A stretch of DNA of 37,787 bases from UBA2219 sp964612075 (GTDB lineage: Bacteria; Desulfobacterota; Deferrimicrobia; Deferrimicrobiales; Deferrimicrobiaceae): contig CAZTFC010000025.1 in assembly GCA_964612075.1 (NCBI GenBank), forward strand, positions 1 to 37,787. The letters run 5' to 3'. This document shows, piece by piece, positions 1-7,951 of this stretch (position 1 is its first letter; the number at the start of each line of letters is the position of its first letter). Under the pieces are notes generated by a model. That model saw only the letters and a program-made list of their open reading frames with translations. It was not told where the DNA came from and did no database searches. Position numbers and translations under genes: made by a program.

Positions 1-2507
1 TGATCGCCGACCTGGATGTCGTTGTAGTTCTCGATCCCCAGGCCGCACTCGAACCCCTCGAGGACCTCCCGGACGTCGTCCTTGAAGCGCTTCAGGGAGG
101 AGAGCTTCCCCTCGTACACCACCACGTTGTCGCGCAGCAGCCGGACGTTCGAATTGCGCGTGATCTTGCCGGAGATGACCCCGCAGCCGGCGATGGTCCC
201 GATCTTGGAGATGTGGAACGTGTTGCGGACCTCCGCCCTTCCCTGGACGACCTCTTTCAGGGTGGGCTCGAGCAGCCCCTCCATCGCCTTCTTGATGTCG
301 TCGACTACGTCGTAGATGATCGAGTAGAGGCGGATGTCCACGCCTTCCCGCTCGGCGAGCTCCGCCCCCTTCGCCTCCGGGCGCACGTTGAACCCGATGA
401 TGACGGCCGATGAGGCCGACGCGAGCATCACGTCGGACTCGGAGATCCCTCCGACGCCGGAGTGGATCACCTTGACTTTCACCTTGTCCGTCCCGAGCTT
501 GCCCAGGGAGAACTGCAGCGCCTCCATCGACCCCTGGACGTCGGACTTGATGACGATGTTCAGGTCCTTCACTTCCCCCGCGTCGATCTTCCGGTGCAGG
601 TCCTCGAGGCTCATCCGCGGGCGCGCGACGACCCGCTCCCGCTCCTTCTCGGACCGGTGGAGCGCGATCTGCCGGGCCGTCCGCTCGTCCTTGAGGACCG
701 CGAACTTGTTCCCGGCCTCGGGGAGCCCCGTCAACCCCTGGATCTCCGCCGGCGTCCCGGGGCTCGCCTCGTCGAGTCGCTTGCCCTTGCAGTTGATCAG
801 CGCGCGCACGCGCCCGTAGTGGCTCCCGGTCACGATCGCGTCGCCGACCTTCAGCGTCCCGTCGAGCACGAGGACGGTCGCCACGGGGCCGCGCCCCTTT
901 TCCAGCCTCGACTCGAGCACGGTGCCCCGGGCGAGCTTGGTCGGGTTGGACTTCAGCTCCAGAACGTCGGCCTGCAGGAGGACGAGCTCCAGCAACTCGT
1001 TGATCCCGACCCGCCTTTTCGCGGATACGTTCGCGTAGAGCGTCGTGCCGCCCCATTCCTCGGGGACGAGCCCGCGGTCTGAAAGCTGCTGCCGGATCCG
1101 GTCGGGCTGGGCGCCCGGCTTGTCGATCTTGTTGACCGCCACGACGATGGGGACGTTCGCCGCCTTGGCGTGGTCGATCGCCTCGATCGTCTGGGGCATC
1201 ACCCCGTCGTCGGCGCCGACCACAAGGATTACGATGTCCGTGACGGAAGCGCCGCGGGCGCGCATCGCCGTGAACGCCTCGTGCCCCGGCGTGTCGAGCA
1301 TGACCAGGCTGCGGCCGTTGTGCTCCACCTCGTAGGCCCCGATGTGCTGGGTGATGCCTCCCGCCTCCGTCTCGGTGACCTTGCTCTCGCGGATGGCGTC
1401 GAGCAGCGTGGTCTTGCCGTGGTCGACGTGACCCATGATGGTGACCACGGGCGGCCGGGGGCGCAGGTCCTCCTCCTTGTCGACCTCCTGGTCGATGAGG
1501 CTCTCCATCTCGGGGGCCACGTTCTCCACCTCGAAGCCGTACTCCTGCGCCAGGATCCCCGCCGTTTCGGCGTCGAGGAGCTGGTTCAGGGTGGACGGCA
1601 TGCCCATCTCGATGAGCTTCTTGATGACGTCGGCCGCCTTGATCCCCATACGGTGGGCGAGGTCCCCCACGGTGACGACCTCTTCGATCTTAAGGTGGCG
1701 CTTGCTCGCCTTGGGCGGCAGGGTCGATGGGACCTTCTTCTCCTTGACCGGCCTTCCCCTCTTTTTGGAGACGCGGGTCGGCTGGAACTGGCGCACGACC
1801 GCCGGCTCGGCTTCCGGCGGCTGGATCGCGGCTTCCGCCGCCTTCTTGGCCTCGCCCTCGGGCTCCTCGAGGACCTCCTTGATGATCGTCTGCTTCAGGA
1901 CCCCCTTCTGGACCTTCTTCTCGTGGGGCTTGTTCTTCTTCCACTTCTTTTCCTTGTCTTTGCGGACATCCTCGGGCTTCGGGGCCGTCACGGGCTTTTC
2001 CACGACCCGCAGCGCGGGTTCCCCCTCGGCGGCGGGCGATTCCGCGGCGGGCCCTTCCCCCCCTGCCGCCGCCGCGGGCGCCGCTTCCCCCGGAGCCGCG
2101 GCTGCCGGCGGCTCCTGGACGGCGGGCGGGGCGGCCGAAACCGCGGCCTCATCGCCGGGAGCGGCCTGCGGGGGCGCTTCCGCGTGCGGCGCCTCCGGGA
2201 CCGGCGCCTCTTCCGCCTTCTCGGGGACGGCGGCGGGTGGCGGCGTCGGGACGCCCCGGCGGAGAATGACCTTCTGCGACCGGCGTTCGAGCACCCCGTC
2301 CGAGCGGGTCAGGACGGTGGTCTGGGGAGGAGGAGGTGGGGGGGCGGGCTTCTTGAAATGCCCCTTGACCCTTTCGATCAGGTCCCCTTCGAGGTTGCTG
2401 GAGGCCGACTTTCCCCTGGCGCCGATCTTTTCCAGGAAAGCGAGGATCTCCCTGCTCGTCTCCATTCCCAGGTCTTTCGCCAGATCGCGAATCCGAACCT
2501 TGTCCAT
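1..2507 (-). CDS. infB: Translation initiation factor IF-2 (C-terminus cut by window edge)
   Basis: IF-2 is the GTPase that places initiator fMet-tRNA on the 30S subunit and promotes 50S joining. About 835 residues are visible. The start is ATG at 2507, preceded by a GGGGGAG ribosome binding site. The N-terminus has the IF2_N fold pattern (MDKVRIRDLAKDLGM), followed by a long Ala/Pro/Glu/Lys-rich linker, a second IF2_N-like unit, and the G domain. The P-loop GHVDHGKT lies near residue 358, followed by DTPGHE and NKID. The C-terminal domains continue to the window edge, ending near NYNDIQVGD, which in the family is only about 10-20 residues before the end. It is the last visible gene of rimP-nusA-ylxR-infB, 18 bp after ylxR. 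Missing stop codon is due to the window, not a mutation. Confidence 0.97.
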   Translation of the reverse strand, partial: MDKVRIRDLAKDLGMETSREILAFLEKIGARGKSASSNLEGDLIERVKGHFKKPAPPPPPPQTTVLTRSDGVLERRSQKVILRRGVPTPPPAAVPEKAEEAPVPEAPHAEAPPQAAPGDEAAVSAAPPAVQEPPAAAAPGEAAPAAAAGGEGPAAESPAAEGEPALRVVEKPVTAPKPEDVRKDKEKKWKKNKPHEKKVQKGVLKQTIIKEVLEEPEGEAKKAAEAAIQPPEAEPAVVRQFQPTRVSKKRGRPVKEKKVPSTLPPKASKRHLKIEEVVTVGDLAHRMGIKAADVIKKLIEMGMPSTLNQLLDAETAGILAQEYGFEVENVAPEMESLIDQEVDKEEDLRPRPPVVTIMGHVDHGKTTLLDAIRESKVTETEAGGITQHIGAYEVEHNGRSLVMLDTPGHEAFTAMRARGASVTDIVILVVGADDGVMPQTIEAIDHAKAANVPIVVAVNKIDKPGAQPDRIRQQLSDRGLVPEEWGGTTLYANVSAKRRVGINELLELVLLQADVLELKSNPTKLARGTVLESRLEKGRGPVATVLVLDGTLKVGDAIVTGSHYGRVRALINCKGKRLDEASPGTPAEIQGLTGLPEAGNKFAVLKDERTARQIALHRSEKERERVVARPRMSLEDLHRKIDAGEVKDLNIVIKSDVQGSMEALQFSLGKLGTDKVKVKVIHSGVGGISESDVMLASASSAVIIGFNVRPEAKGAELAEREGVDIRLYSIIYDVVDDIKKAMEGLLEPTLKEVVQGRAEVRNTFHISKIGTIAGCGVISGKITRNSNVRLLRDNVVVYEGKLSSLKRFKDDVREVLEGFECGLGIENYNDIQVGD

Positions 2508-2525
2508 CCACTCCCCCTGCCGAAG

Positions 2526-2819
2526 TTATGCTTCGTCCGCTGTCATGGCGGCCAGGCGGTCCGCCAGCTCCATGCCCCCGTCGCCCATCTTCCACCGGGC
2601 GCCGCCTTTCCGGGTCCGTATCCTGGAAGCGAACCGCTCCACGCAGCCGCCTTCACGGCACAGGTAGATTCCGCGTCCCGGCATCCTCCCCGCCGGGTCG
2701 GGCGCCCATGCGGAGCCGGGCTTCCCCGCGATCCTCAACAGCCGCCCTTTTTCCGAGACGGCGCCGCACTGAACGCAGGTCCGCAGCGGGCCTTCCGCGC
2801 TATTCTTTCGCCGGCTCAT
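2526..2819 (-). CDS. ylxR: YlxR/DUF448 RNA-binding protein
   Basis: A 97-residue basic protein of the YlxR (DUF448) family, which sits between nusA and infB in most bacteria. The family has been linked to RNA binding and, in Bacillus, to RNase P. Visible family marks are the early RTCVQCG motif (Cys pair near residues 15 and 18), the GRGIYLC stretch around residues 48-54, and a second Cys a few residues later. The ATG at 2819 lies inside the nusA tail, giving a 20-bp overlap; GGAAGG sits only about 2 nt upstream of it, so translation is probably coupled to nusA. The Cys arrangement suggests possible metal binding, which is inference. Length is normal for the family. Confidence 0.9.
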   Translation of the reverse strand: MSRRKNSAEGPLRTCVQCGAVSEKGRLLRIAGKPGSAWAPDPAGRMPGRGIYLCREGGCVERFASRIRTRKGGARWKMGDGGMELADRLAAMTADEA

Positions 2820-4125
2820 TCCCTTCCGCCGGGGACGCTTCCTCCGCCGCCGGNNNNNNNNNNNNNNNNNNNNNNNNNNNNNNNNNNNNNNNNNNNNNNN
2901 NNNNNNNNNNNNNNNNNNNNNNNNNNNNNNNNNNNNNNNNNNNNNNNNNNNNNACCGCTTCCTCCGCCGCCGGGACCGCTTCCTCCGCCGCCGGGACCGC
3001 TTCCTCCGACGCCGGGACCGCCTCGACGGCCGCCGCCGTCTCTTCCCCTTCCGGCTTCTTGGAGAAGAGCCCCTCCGCCCGCTTCAAGGCGTCCTCGACC
3101 TGCCCCTCGGCCCGCACCTCGATGTTCCATCCCACCAGCTTGGAGGCCAGCTTGACGTTCTGCCCCTTCTTGCCGATCGCCAGCAGGAGCTGCTCCTCGG
3201 GGACGATCACCTCCATGGTCTTCTCGTTCTCGTTCACGAGCACCCGGATGATCTCCGCGGGCTGGAGGGCGTTGCAGACGAACTTCGCCGGGTCCTCGTC
3301 CCAGGCGATGATGTCGATCCGCTCCCCGCGAAGCTCCTGGACCACGCTCTGGACCCGGGACCCCTTCATGCCGACGCAGGCTCCCACCGGGTCGACGTCG
3401 CGGTCCCTGGAACGCACGGCGATCTTCGTGCGGAAGCCCGGCTCGCGCGCCACGCTCAGGATGGAGACCACGCCCTCGTAAACCTCCGGGACCTCCTGCT
3501 CGAAGAGCTTGATGATCATCCGCGGGTCGGCCCGGGAAAGAAGGATCTCCGGGCCGCGCGAGGTCTTCGTGACGTCCTTTATGTAGGCGCGTATCCGGTC
3601 GGTCTGGCGGTACCGCTCCCGGGGGATCTGCTCCGAGGGGGGCATGATCGCCTCGGCCTTTCCCATGTCGATGATGAGGCAGTCGCGCTCGTACCGCTGG
3701 ACGACGCCGTTGATGATCTCTCCCTTGCGGCCGATGAACTCGTTGTAGATGACCTCGCGCTCCGCGTCCTTGACCTTCTGCATGATGATCTGCCGCGCCG
3801 TCTGCGCGGCGATCCGGCCGAGATCCTTGGTGCTCAGGCGCTCCCCGAGGCTGTCGCCCACCTGCGCCTCCGGGTCCAGCGCCTGGGCCTCCGCGACGGT
3901 CATCTGGGTGTCCGGGTCGGTCAGGTTGTCGGTCACGGTGCGGAAGGATAGGATCTCGAATTCCCCGGTGTCGGGGTCGTAGGTCGCCTCGAGAATCTTG
4001 TTCGCGCCGAATTTCTTCCTGGCCGCGCTCTCGAGCGCTTCCTTGATCGCGTCGATGATGACGTTCTTGTCGATCCCTTTTTCCTTGCCCAGCTGGGCAA
4101 TGATCTGTCCGACGTCCAGGATCAT
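2800..4125 (-). CDS. nusA: Transcription termination/antitermination factor NusA (contains assembly gap)
   Basis: NusA binds RNA polymerase and modulates pausing, termination and antitermination. The order is NusA N-terminal domain (about 1-130), S1 domain (about 135-200), then two KH domains (KH1 with VGACVGMKGSRVQSV, KH2 with AIGKKGQNVKLAS). Instead of the E. coli acidic repeat domains there is an Ala/Glu/Pro tail built of heptads (PAAEEAV). A run of 100 N at 2854-2953 interrupts the tail, so the real protein length is unknown; the reading frame is kept across the gap as drawn. The start ATG overlaps the rimP stop by 4 bp (ATGA). The tail ends PAEGNEPAKE and overlaps ylxR. Confidence 0.96.
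   Translation of the reverse strand: MILDVGQIIAQLGKEKGIDKNVIIDAIKEALESAARKKFGANKILEATYDPDTGEFEILSFRTVTDNLTDPDTQMTVAEAQALDPEAQVGDSLGERLSTKDLGRIAAQTARQIIMQKVKDAEREVIYNEFIGRKGEIINGVVQRYERDCLIIDMGKAEAIMPPSEQIPRERYRQTDRIRAYIKDVTKTSRGPEILLSRADPRMIIKLFEQEVPEVYEGVVSILSVAREPGFRTKIAVRSRDRDVDPVGACVGMKGSRVQSVVQELRGERIDIIAWDEDPAKFVCNALQPAEIIRVLVNENEKTMEVIVPEEQLLLAIGKKGQNVKLASKLVGWNIEVRAEGQVEDALKRAEGLFSKKPEGEETAAAVEAVPASEEAVPAAEEAVPAAEEAXXXXXXXXXXXXXXXXXXXXXXXXXXXXXXXXXXPAAEEASPAEGNEPAKE
2834..3016 (-). repeat. 21-bp coding tandem repeat in the nusA tail, broken by the gap
   Basis: On the plus strand the unit ACCGCTTCCTCCGCCGCCGG(G) occurs at 2954-2974, 2975-2995 and, with one change, 2996-3016; a variant copy missing its last base lies at 2834-2853 on the other side of the N run. 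In the coding (minus) direction each unit encodes the heptad PAAEEAV/VPAAEEA. The true copy number is hidden by the gap. Confidence 0.9.
2854..2953. other. Assembly gap of exactly 100 N inside the nusA repeat
   Basis: One hundred N bases, the conventional placeholder for a gap of unknown size. Because both flanks are the same 21-bp repeat in the same phase, the real missing sequence should be 1+21k bases if the array is regular; 100 does not satisfy this, which supports reading it as a nominal rather than a measured length. Confidence 0.97.
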
Positions 4126-4613
4126 CGCTTTTTCTGTCCCTTCCCGAAGAGTTCTTCCTGCGTCACGTCAAGGCTCGCCTTGCGGATGTCCCCGTACGCG
4201 ACCCGGAAGGCCGCGTCGGCGTCCCGCAGCTCCACTCCGCCGCCGTCGCAGCCGGCGAGCGTTCCGACGATATGCCGCCGCCCTTCCCGCGGCTCCAAAA
4301 GGGTCACGCGGACCCGCTTGCCGACGCAGGCGGCGAAATGCTCCGGCCTGCGGAGCCGGCGGTTCACGCCAGGGGAGGAAACCTCGAGAACGTACGGCCC
4401 GGCGACGGGGTCCTCCACGTCGAGAATCGCGCCGAACCTCCGGCTGAACGCCTGGATCTCGGAGAGGGTCACGCCTCCTTCCCGGTCCAGGTACACTCGC
4501 AACACGGTTCGGGGTCCTTCCCTTGCGACCTCAAGGTCGAACAGGGACAGGGAGAGGTCCCGGGCGACTTCCCCGGCGATCGCCTCGATCTTTTCGGTAT
4601 CCGTTTTCTTCAC
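4122..4613 (-). CDS. rimP: Ribosome maturation factor RimP
   Basis: A 163-residue RimP (formerly YhbC/P15a), needed for 30S subunit maturation. The family core is visible: LEVSSPGVNRRL in the N-terminal domain, preceded by DVEDPVAGPY, then an Sm-like C-terminal barrel. It opens the rimP-nusA-ylxR-infB cluster and overlaps nusA by 4 bp. The start is GTG at 4613. It lies only six bases after the U-run of an intrinsic terminator hairpin, and no Shine-Dalgarno sequence is visible upstream of it. The N-terminal alignment to the family leaves little room for a later start, so this awkward start is probably real. Confidence 0.93.
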   Translation of the reverse strand: MKKTDTEKIEAIAGEVARDLSLSLFDLEVAREGPRTVLRVYLDREGGVTLSEIQAFSRRFGAILDVEDPVAGPYVLEVSSPGVNRRLRRPEHFAACVGKRVRVTLLEPREGRRHIVGTLAGCDGGGVELRDADAAFRVAYGDIRKASLDVTQEELFGKGQKKR

Positions 4614-4619
4614 GACAAG

Positions 4620-4646
4620 AAAAAAAAAGTGGGCACCGGCCCACTT
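4620..4646 (-). terminator. Intrinsic terminator / rimP leader attenuator
   Basis: Read on the minus strand, AAGTGGGC (4646-4639) pairs perfectly with GCCCACTT (4634-4627) around a four-base loop CGGT, and the 3' arm runs directly into a row of nine T (4628-4620, the first two shared with the stem). This is a textbook rho-independent terminator. It separates pyrD upstream from rimP downstream and ends six bases before the rimP start. A putative attenuator (rimP leader) upstream of rimP-nusA-infB has been described in gamma-proteobacteria; the analogous position here suggests the same kind of control. Confidence 0.85.
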
Positions 4647-4666
4647 ATCCCCCCGACAACACCCTC

Positions 4667-4696
4667 ATCTTACAGGCAACCCGCGGCCGAAAACAA
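4667..4696 (-). promoter_or_regulatory. Weak candidate sigma-70 promoter for rimP
   Basis: On the minus strand TTGTTT (4696-4691) and TAAGAT (4672-4667) are 18 bp apart. The match to consensus is modest (3/6 and 4/6). If used, transcription would begin near 4660, putting the terminator hairpin about 15 bases into the transcript. It overlaps the second hairpin. Confidence 0.3.
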
Positions 4697-4712
4697 CACA
4701 TTTCTTCGGCCG
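4684..4712 (-). promoter_or_regulatory. Second hairpin in the pyrD-rimP leader
   Basis: CGGCCGAA and TTCGGCCG form a perfect 8-bp inverted repeat with a 13-base spacer, 17 bp after the pyrD stop and about 38 bp before the terminator stem. No U-run follows it, so it is not an intrinsic terminator by itself. It could stabilise the pyrD mRNA end or take part in alternative folding of the rimP leader; role unknown. Confidence 0.5.
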
Positions 4713-4728
4713 GTTCCCCTCCCCCCTT

Positions 4729-5658
4729 TTACGGAAGGAAGCTCCCCCGGTACCCGTCGAGGCTCGCGAGCCGCTCCCGGAACATGAACTCCCGGATCCC
4801 CTCGATGATCTCGATGCATGCGTTGGGGTTTCTGAAGTTCGCCGTGCCCACCTGCACCGCGGCGGCCCCGACCAGGAGGAACTCGAGGGCGTCACCGGCG
4901 CTTTGTATCCCCCCGATCCCGATGACGGGGATCTTGACGGCCTTGCACGCCTCCCAAACCAGGCGCAGCGCCACCGGCTTGATCGCCGGCCCGGAAAGCC
5001 CCCCCGTGACGTTTGCGAGCAGCGGGCGGCGCGTCCTGTGGTCGACCGCCATCCCCAGCAGGGTATTGACGAGCGTCACCGCGTCGGCCCCGGCGTCCTC
5101 CGCCGCGCGCGCCATCTCCCCGATGTCCGTGACATTGGGGGAAAGCTTCACCCACAAAGGCTTCGCCGTGGCGGCGCGGACCCGCCGGGTCAGCCCCGAC
5201 AGCCCCCCCGGGGTGGAGCCGAAAGCGATCCCCCCTTCTTTCACGTTGGGGCAGGACGCGTTCACCTCGATCGCCGCAAGGGAGGAAAGTCCGGAAAGCC
5301 GCCGCGCGACCGCCTCGTACTCCTCCACCGTCCGGCCGTAGATGTTCGCCACGCAGACGGCGCCCGCGGCTTCCAGCCGGGGGGCCACTTCGGAAACGAA
5401 CCGCTCGACCCCGATGTTCTGGAGCCCGATGGCGTTCAGCATCCCGGCGGGCGTCTCCACGATCCGCTGCGGAGGGTTGCCCCGGGTCGGCAGGGGGGAA
5501 AGCCCCTTCACGATCACCGCCCCGAGGCGGGAGATGTCGTAGAACGGGGAGAATTCCAGGCCGTATCCGAACGTCCCGGAGGCGGCCATCACCGGGTTCT
5601 TGAGGACGAGGGTGCCGACCCGGCAGGAAAGGTCCGGACCACCCGGCGGGGTCACCAT
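4729..5658 (-). CDS. pyrD: Dihydroorotate dehydrogenase B, catalytic subunit
   Basis: A 309-residue class 1B dihydroorotate dehydrogenase, which oxidises dihydroorotate to orotate in pyrimidine synthesis and passes electrons through PyrK to NAD. Visible: FMN/substrate residues around NAIGLQNIG (75-83), the catalytic cysteine in NASCPNVK (Cys136), a conserved VKLSPNVTD, and C-terminal phosphate-binding glycines in VIGIGGI. A Cys rather than Ser as catalytic base marks class 1. The start ATG at 5658 overlaps the pyrK end by 7 bp, supporting one heteromeric enzyme made from one mRNA. The gene is followed by the leader hairpins before rimP. Confidence 0.95.
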   Translation of the reverse strand: MVTPPGGPDLSCRVGTLVLKNPVMAASGTFGYGLEFSPFYDISRLGAVIVKGLSPLPTRGNPPQRIVETPAGMLNAIGLQNIGVERFVSEVAPRLEAAGAVCVANIYGRTVEEYEAVARRLSGLSSLAAIEVNASCPNVKEGGIAFGSTPGGLSGLTRRVRAATAKPLWVKLSPNVTDIGEMARAAEDAGADAVTLVNTLLGMAVDHRTRRPLLANVTGGLSGPAIKPVALRLVWEACKAVKIPVIGIGGIQSAGDALEFLLVGAAAVQVGTANFRNPNACIEIIEGIREFMFRERLASLDGYRGSFLP

Positions 5659-6470
5659 GCGATCTCCTCCGCGTCGAACACCGGCCCTTCCTTGCAGACG
5701 CGTCGGTACTCTGTGGCGTCCCCCTGGCGCACCTCGGTCACGCACCCCCAACATACCCCGAAGCCGCAGGCCATGTGGTTTTCGAGGGACACCTGCGCCG
5801 GGATCTTCAAGGAACGGGCGGTCGCCGCGATCTCCTCGAGCATGCCGCGCGGCCCGCAGGCCAGGATCGTGAGCCGCCCCCGGTCGAAAGGCTTCATCCC
5901 GTCGAGCCGGTCGCGGACCGCGGCGCCGACGGTTCCGTGGAACCCCGCGGTCCCGTCGTCCGTGCACGGATGCAGCCGCCCCGGGACGTTCCCTCCCGGC
6001 ACCCAATCGCGCGGAGGAAGCTGGTCGCGGCTCCGGGCCCCGAGGAACATCTCGAAATCCCCCCTCCCCTCCGAGAGGGCCGCCGCCGCGGGGAACACCG
6101 AGGAGAAGCCGACCCCGCCCCCGACGAGCCACCAGACGCGGTCCGGGGCGTCGAGGCGGAAGCCGTTGCCCAGCGGCAGCGTGATCGACAGGGGGTCTCC
6201 CGCGTGCAGGCCGGACAGCAGGGCCGTTCCCCGCCCGACCACCTTGTACACGAACTCGACGGTGCCGGCCGCCCGGTCGCCCCCCGAGCGGAAGATCGCC
6301 AGGGGGCGCGGCAGGAGCGGGTCGTTCCCGGGCCACCCCGAGACCATGGCGAACTGGCCGGGCACGAAGACGACCCGGTCCGGGACCGAGACCTCCATCC
6401 GGTAGAAGATCCCGTGCCCCGCGTTCCGGAGGATCTTCCCGCCGACGAAACGTGGGTTCCTATGCGGCAT
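5652..6470 (-). CDS. pyrK: Dihydroorotate dehydrogenase B, electron transfer subunit
   Basis: A 272-residue ferredoxin-reductase-like subunit that takes electrons from the PyrD FMN through a 2Fe-2S cluster and FAD to NAD. Order: FAD-binding barrel with RPLAIF (55-60), NAD-binding domain with GGGVGFSS (117-124), and a C-terminal cluster motif with Cys235, Cys240, Cys243 and Cys259 in HMACGFGVCWGC. The N-terminus starts with ATG and overlaps the end of rimI by 11 bp; the C-terminus overlaps pyrD. Length is normal. The adjacency to pyrD makes the type 1B assignment firm. Confidence 0.94.
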   Translation of the reverse strand: MPHRNPRFVGGKILRNAGHGIFYRMEVSVPDRVVFVPGQFAMVSGWPGNDPLLPRPLAIFRSGGDRAAGTVEFVYKVVGRGTALLSGLHAGDPLSITLPLGNGFRLDAPDRVWWLVGGGVGFSSVFPAAAALSEGRGDFEMFLGARSRDQLPPRDWVPGGNVPGRLHPCTDDGTAGFHGTVGAAVRDRLDGMKPFDRGRLTILACGPRGMLEEIAATARSLKIPAQVSLENHMACGFGVCWGCVTEVRQGDATEYRRVCKEGPVFDAEEIAW

Positions 6471-6930
6471 CCCTGGGCCGTATCTCCCGGGAGAGCAGGA
6501 GCGCGTCCTCTCCCGTGTCCGTGTAGTACTTCCTGCGGATCCCCATGAACACGAACCCGCACTTCCGGTAGAGGGCTTGCGCCTCCTCGTTCCCGGCGCG
6601 AACCTCGAGGTGGATCCGTTCCGACCCCGCCCGGGCGCCGCGGCGGATGCATTCCCGGACCAGCGCCTCCCCGACCCCCCGCCCCCTCGATTCCGGATGC
6701 ACGGCGATGTTCAGGAGGTGGGACTCCCCGGCGACGTTCCAGCAGACGGCGTACCCCAGCACCTCCCCGGAAGGCCCTTCCGCCACGAAGGGGCGTGAAA
6801 ACGGGCGCGTGAGGTCCTCGCTGAACATCCCGCGCGACCAGGGCGTGGGGAAAGACGCCTCTTCGATCGCCATCACCCCGTCGAGGTCGCCGGCGACCAT
6901 GTCCCGGATCCGGAATTTCCGCCCGGCCAC
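6460..6930 (-). CDS. rimI: Ribosomal protein bS18 alanine N-acetyltransferase-like (GNAT)
   Basis: A GNAT acetyltransferase of about 156 residues, most like RimI, which acetylates the N-terminal alanine of ribosomal protein S18. Visible: the early IEEASFPTPWSRGMF block typical of RimI, the acetyl-CoA loop SRGRGVG (81-87), LEVRAGNEEAQALYRKCGF, and a closing YYTDTGEDALLL. I chose GTG at 6930, because it follows the fabH stop by 5 bp and gives the family length; an internal ATG near 6888 would remove part of the first strand. The start has only a weak ribosome binding site. Other N-acetyltransferase roles cannot be excluded. Confidence 0.85.
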   Translation of the reverse strand: MAGRKFRIRDMVAGDLDGVMAIEEASFPTPWSRGMFSEDLTRPFSRPFVAEGPSGEVLGYAVCWNVAGESHLLNIAVHPESRGRGVGEALVRECIRRGARAGSERIHLEVRAGNEEAQALYRKCGFVFMGIRRKYYTDTGEDALLLSREIRPRDAA

Positions 6931-6935
6931 CCCGG

Positions 6936-7928
6936 CTACCAGCGGATAAGCGCCGACGCCCAGGTGAACCCCGCCCCGAAGGCCGCGAGACACACGAGGT
7001 CCCCGTCCTTGATCCTGCCCTGCTCGATGCACTCGTCCAGCGCGATCGGGATCGACGCCGCCGTCGTGTTCCCGTAGCGCTCGATGTTCGAGAACACCTT
7101 CTCCGTCGGAAGTTCCAGCGCCTCCCGCACCGCCTGGGTGATCCGCTCGTTCGCCTGGTGCGGAATGACCATGCCCACGTCGGAGGTCGCGTACCCGTTT
7201 TTCGCCAGCGCCTCGCGGATGACCTCCGGGAAACGGCGGACGGCGTGCGCGAAGACGTACTTCCCGTTCATCTTGGGATAGATCCTGCCTTCGTCGATCA
7301 TCTCGTGGGTCAGCCAGGGGTTTTGCAGGAACCCCGGCTCCGCCGCGCAAAGCTCCTTCGCGTACTTGCCTTCCGAGTGGAGGTGGGTGGACAAAATCCC
7401 CTTTCCCGGCTCCGCCGGGCCGACGACCGCCGCCCCCGAGCCGTCGCCGAAGATCACGGTCACGTCGCGCCCGGGGGTGGCGAAGTTGAGCCCCCGGCTG
7501 TGGATCTCCGACCCGATGACGAGCACGTGGTCGTGGAACCCCCCCTTGACGAAGGCCTCCGCCACGGAAAGCGCGTAGACGAACCCGCTGCACTGGTCGC
7601 GGACGTCGAGAGCCCCGACGTTGCGCAGCCCGAGCATTTCCTGGACGAGGACGCCGACGCCCGGGAAATACATGTCCGGGGAGAGCGTCGCGAAGATCAC
7701 CAGGTCGATGTCCCCGACGGAGAGTCCCGCCTTTTCGATCGCCTTCCGGGCCGCCGCGGTCCCCAGGTGGCAGTTCGCCACCTCCGGGTCGGCGTAGCGG
7801 CGCTCGCGGATCCCGGTCCGCTGCACGATCCACTCGTCGCTGGTGTCCATCAGCTTCGTAAGGTCGTCGTTGGTGACGACCCGGGAGGGCAACTCCCTCC
7901 CCGTTCCCATGATCCGGGCCCCGCGCAT
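6936..7928 (-). CDS. fabH: 3-oxoacyl-ACP synthase III (FabH-type)
   Basis: A 330-residue thiolase-fold condensing enzyme. In type II fatty acid synthesis FabH joins an acyl-CoA with malonyl-ACP. The Cys-His-Asn triad is intact: Cys113 in DQCSGF, His257 in IPHQAN and Asn287 in YGNTTAAS. The usual FabH loop is often ACSGF or ACAGF; here it is QCSGF. The neighbours are not plsX, fabD or acpP but an arginine decarboxylase and rimI, so it may be a FabH paralogue with a different acyl substrate; the reaction type is secure, the exact role is not. ATG at 7928 follows an AAAGGAGG site. Confidence 0.87.
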   Translation of the reverse strand: MRGARIMGTGRELPSRVVTNDDLTKLMDTSDEWIVQRTGIRERRYADPEVANCHLGTAAARKAIEKAGLSVGDIDLVIFATLSPDMYFPGVGVLVQEMLGLRNVGALDVRDQCSGFVYALSVAEAFVKGGFHDHVLVIGSEIHSRGLNFATPGRDVTVIFGDGSGAAVVGPAEPGKGILSTHLHSEGKYAKELCAAEPGFLQNPWLTHEMIDEGRIYPKMNGKYVFAHAVRRFPEVIREALAKNGYATSDVGMVIPHQANERITQAVREALELPTEKVFSNIERYGNTTAASIPIALDECIEQGRIKDGDLVCLAAFGAGFTWASALIRW

Positions 7929-7951
7929 CCCCGCCCTCCTTTATAAAAAGG

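Noticed and set aside
1170..3155. Long plus-strand frame over infB, ylxR and nusA
   Set aside because: It runs through the N gap and its protein is repetitive antisense of three known genes.
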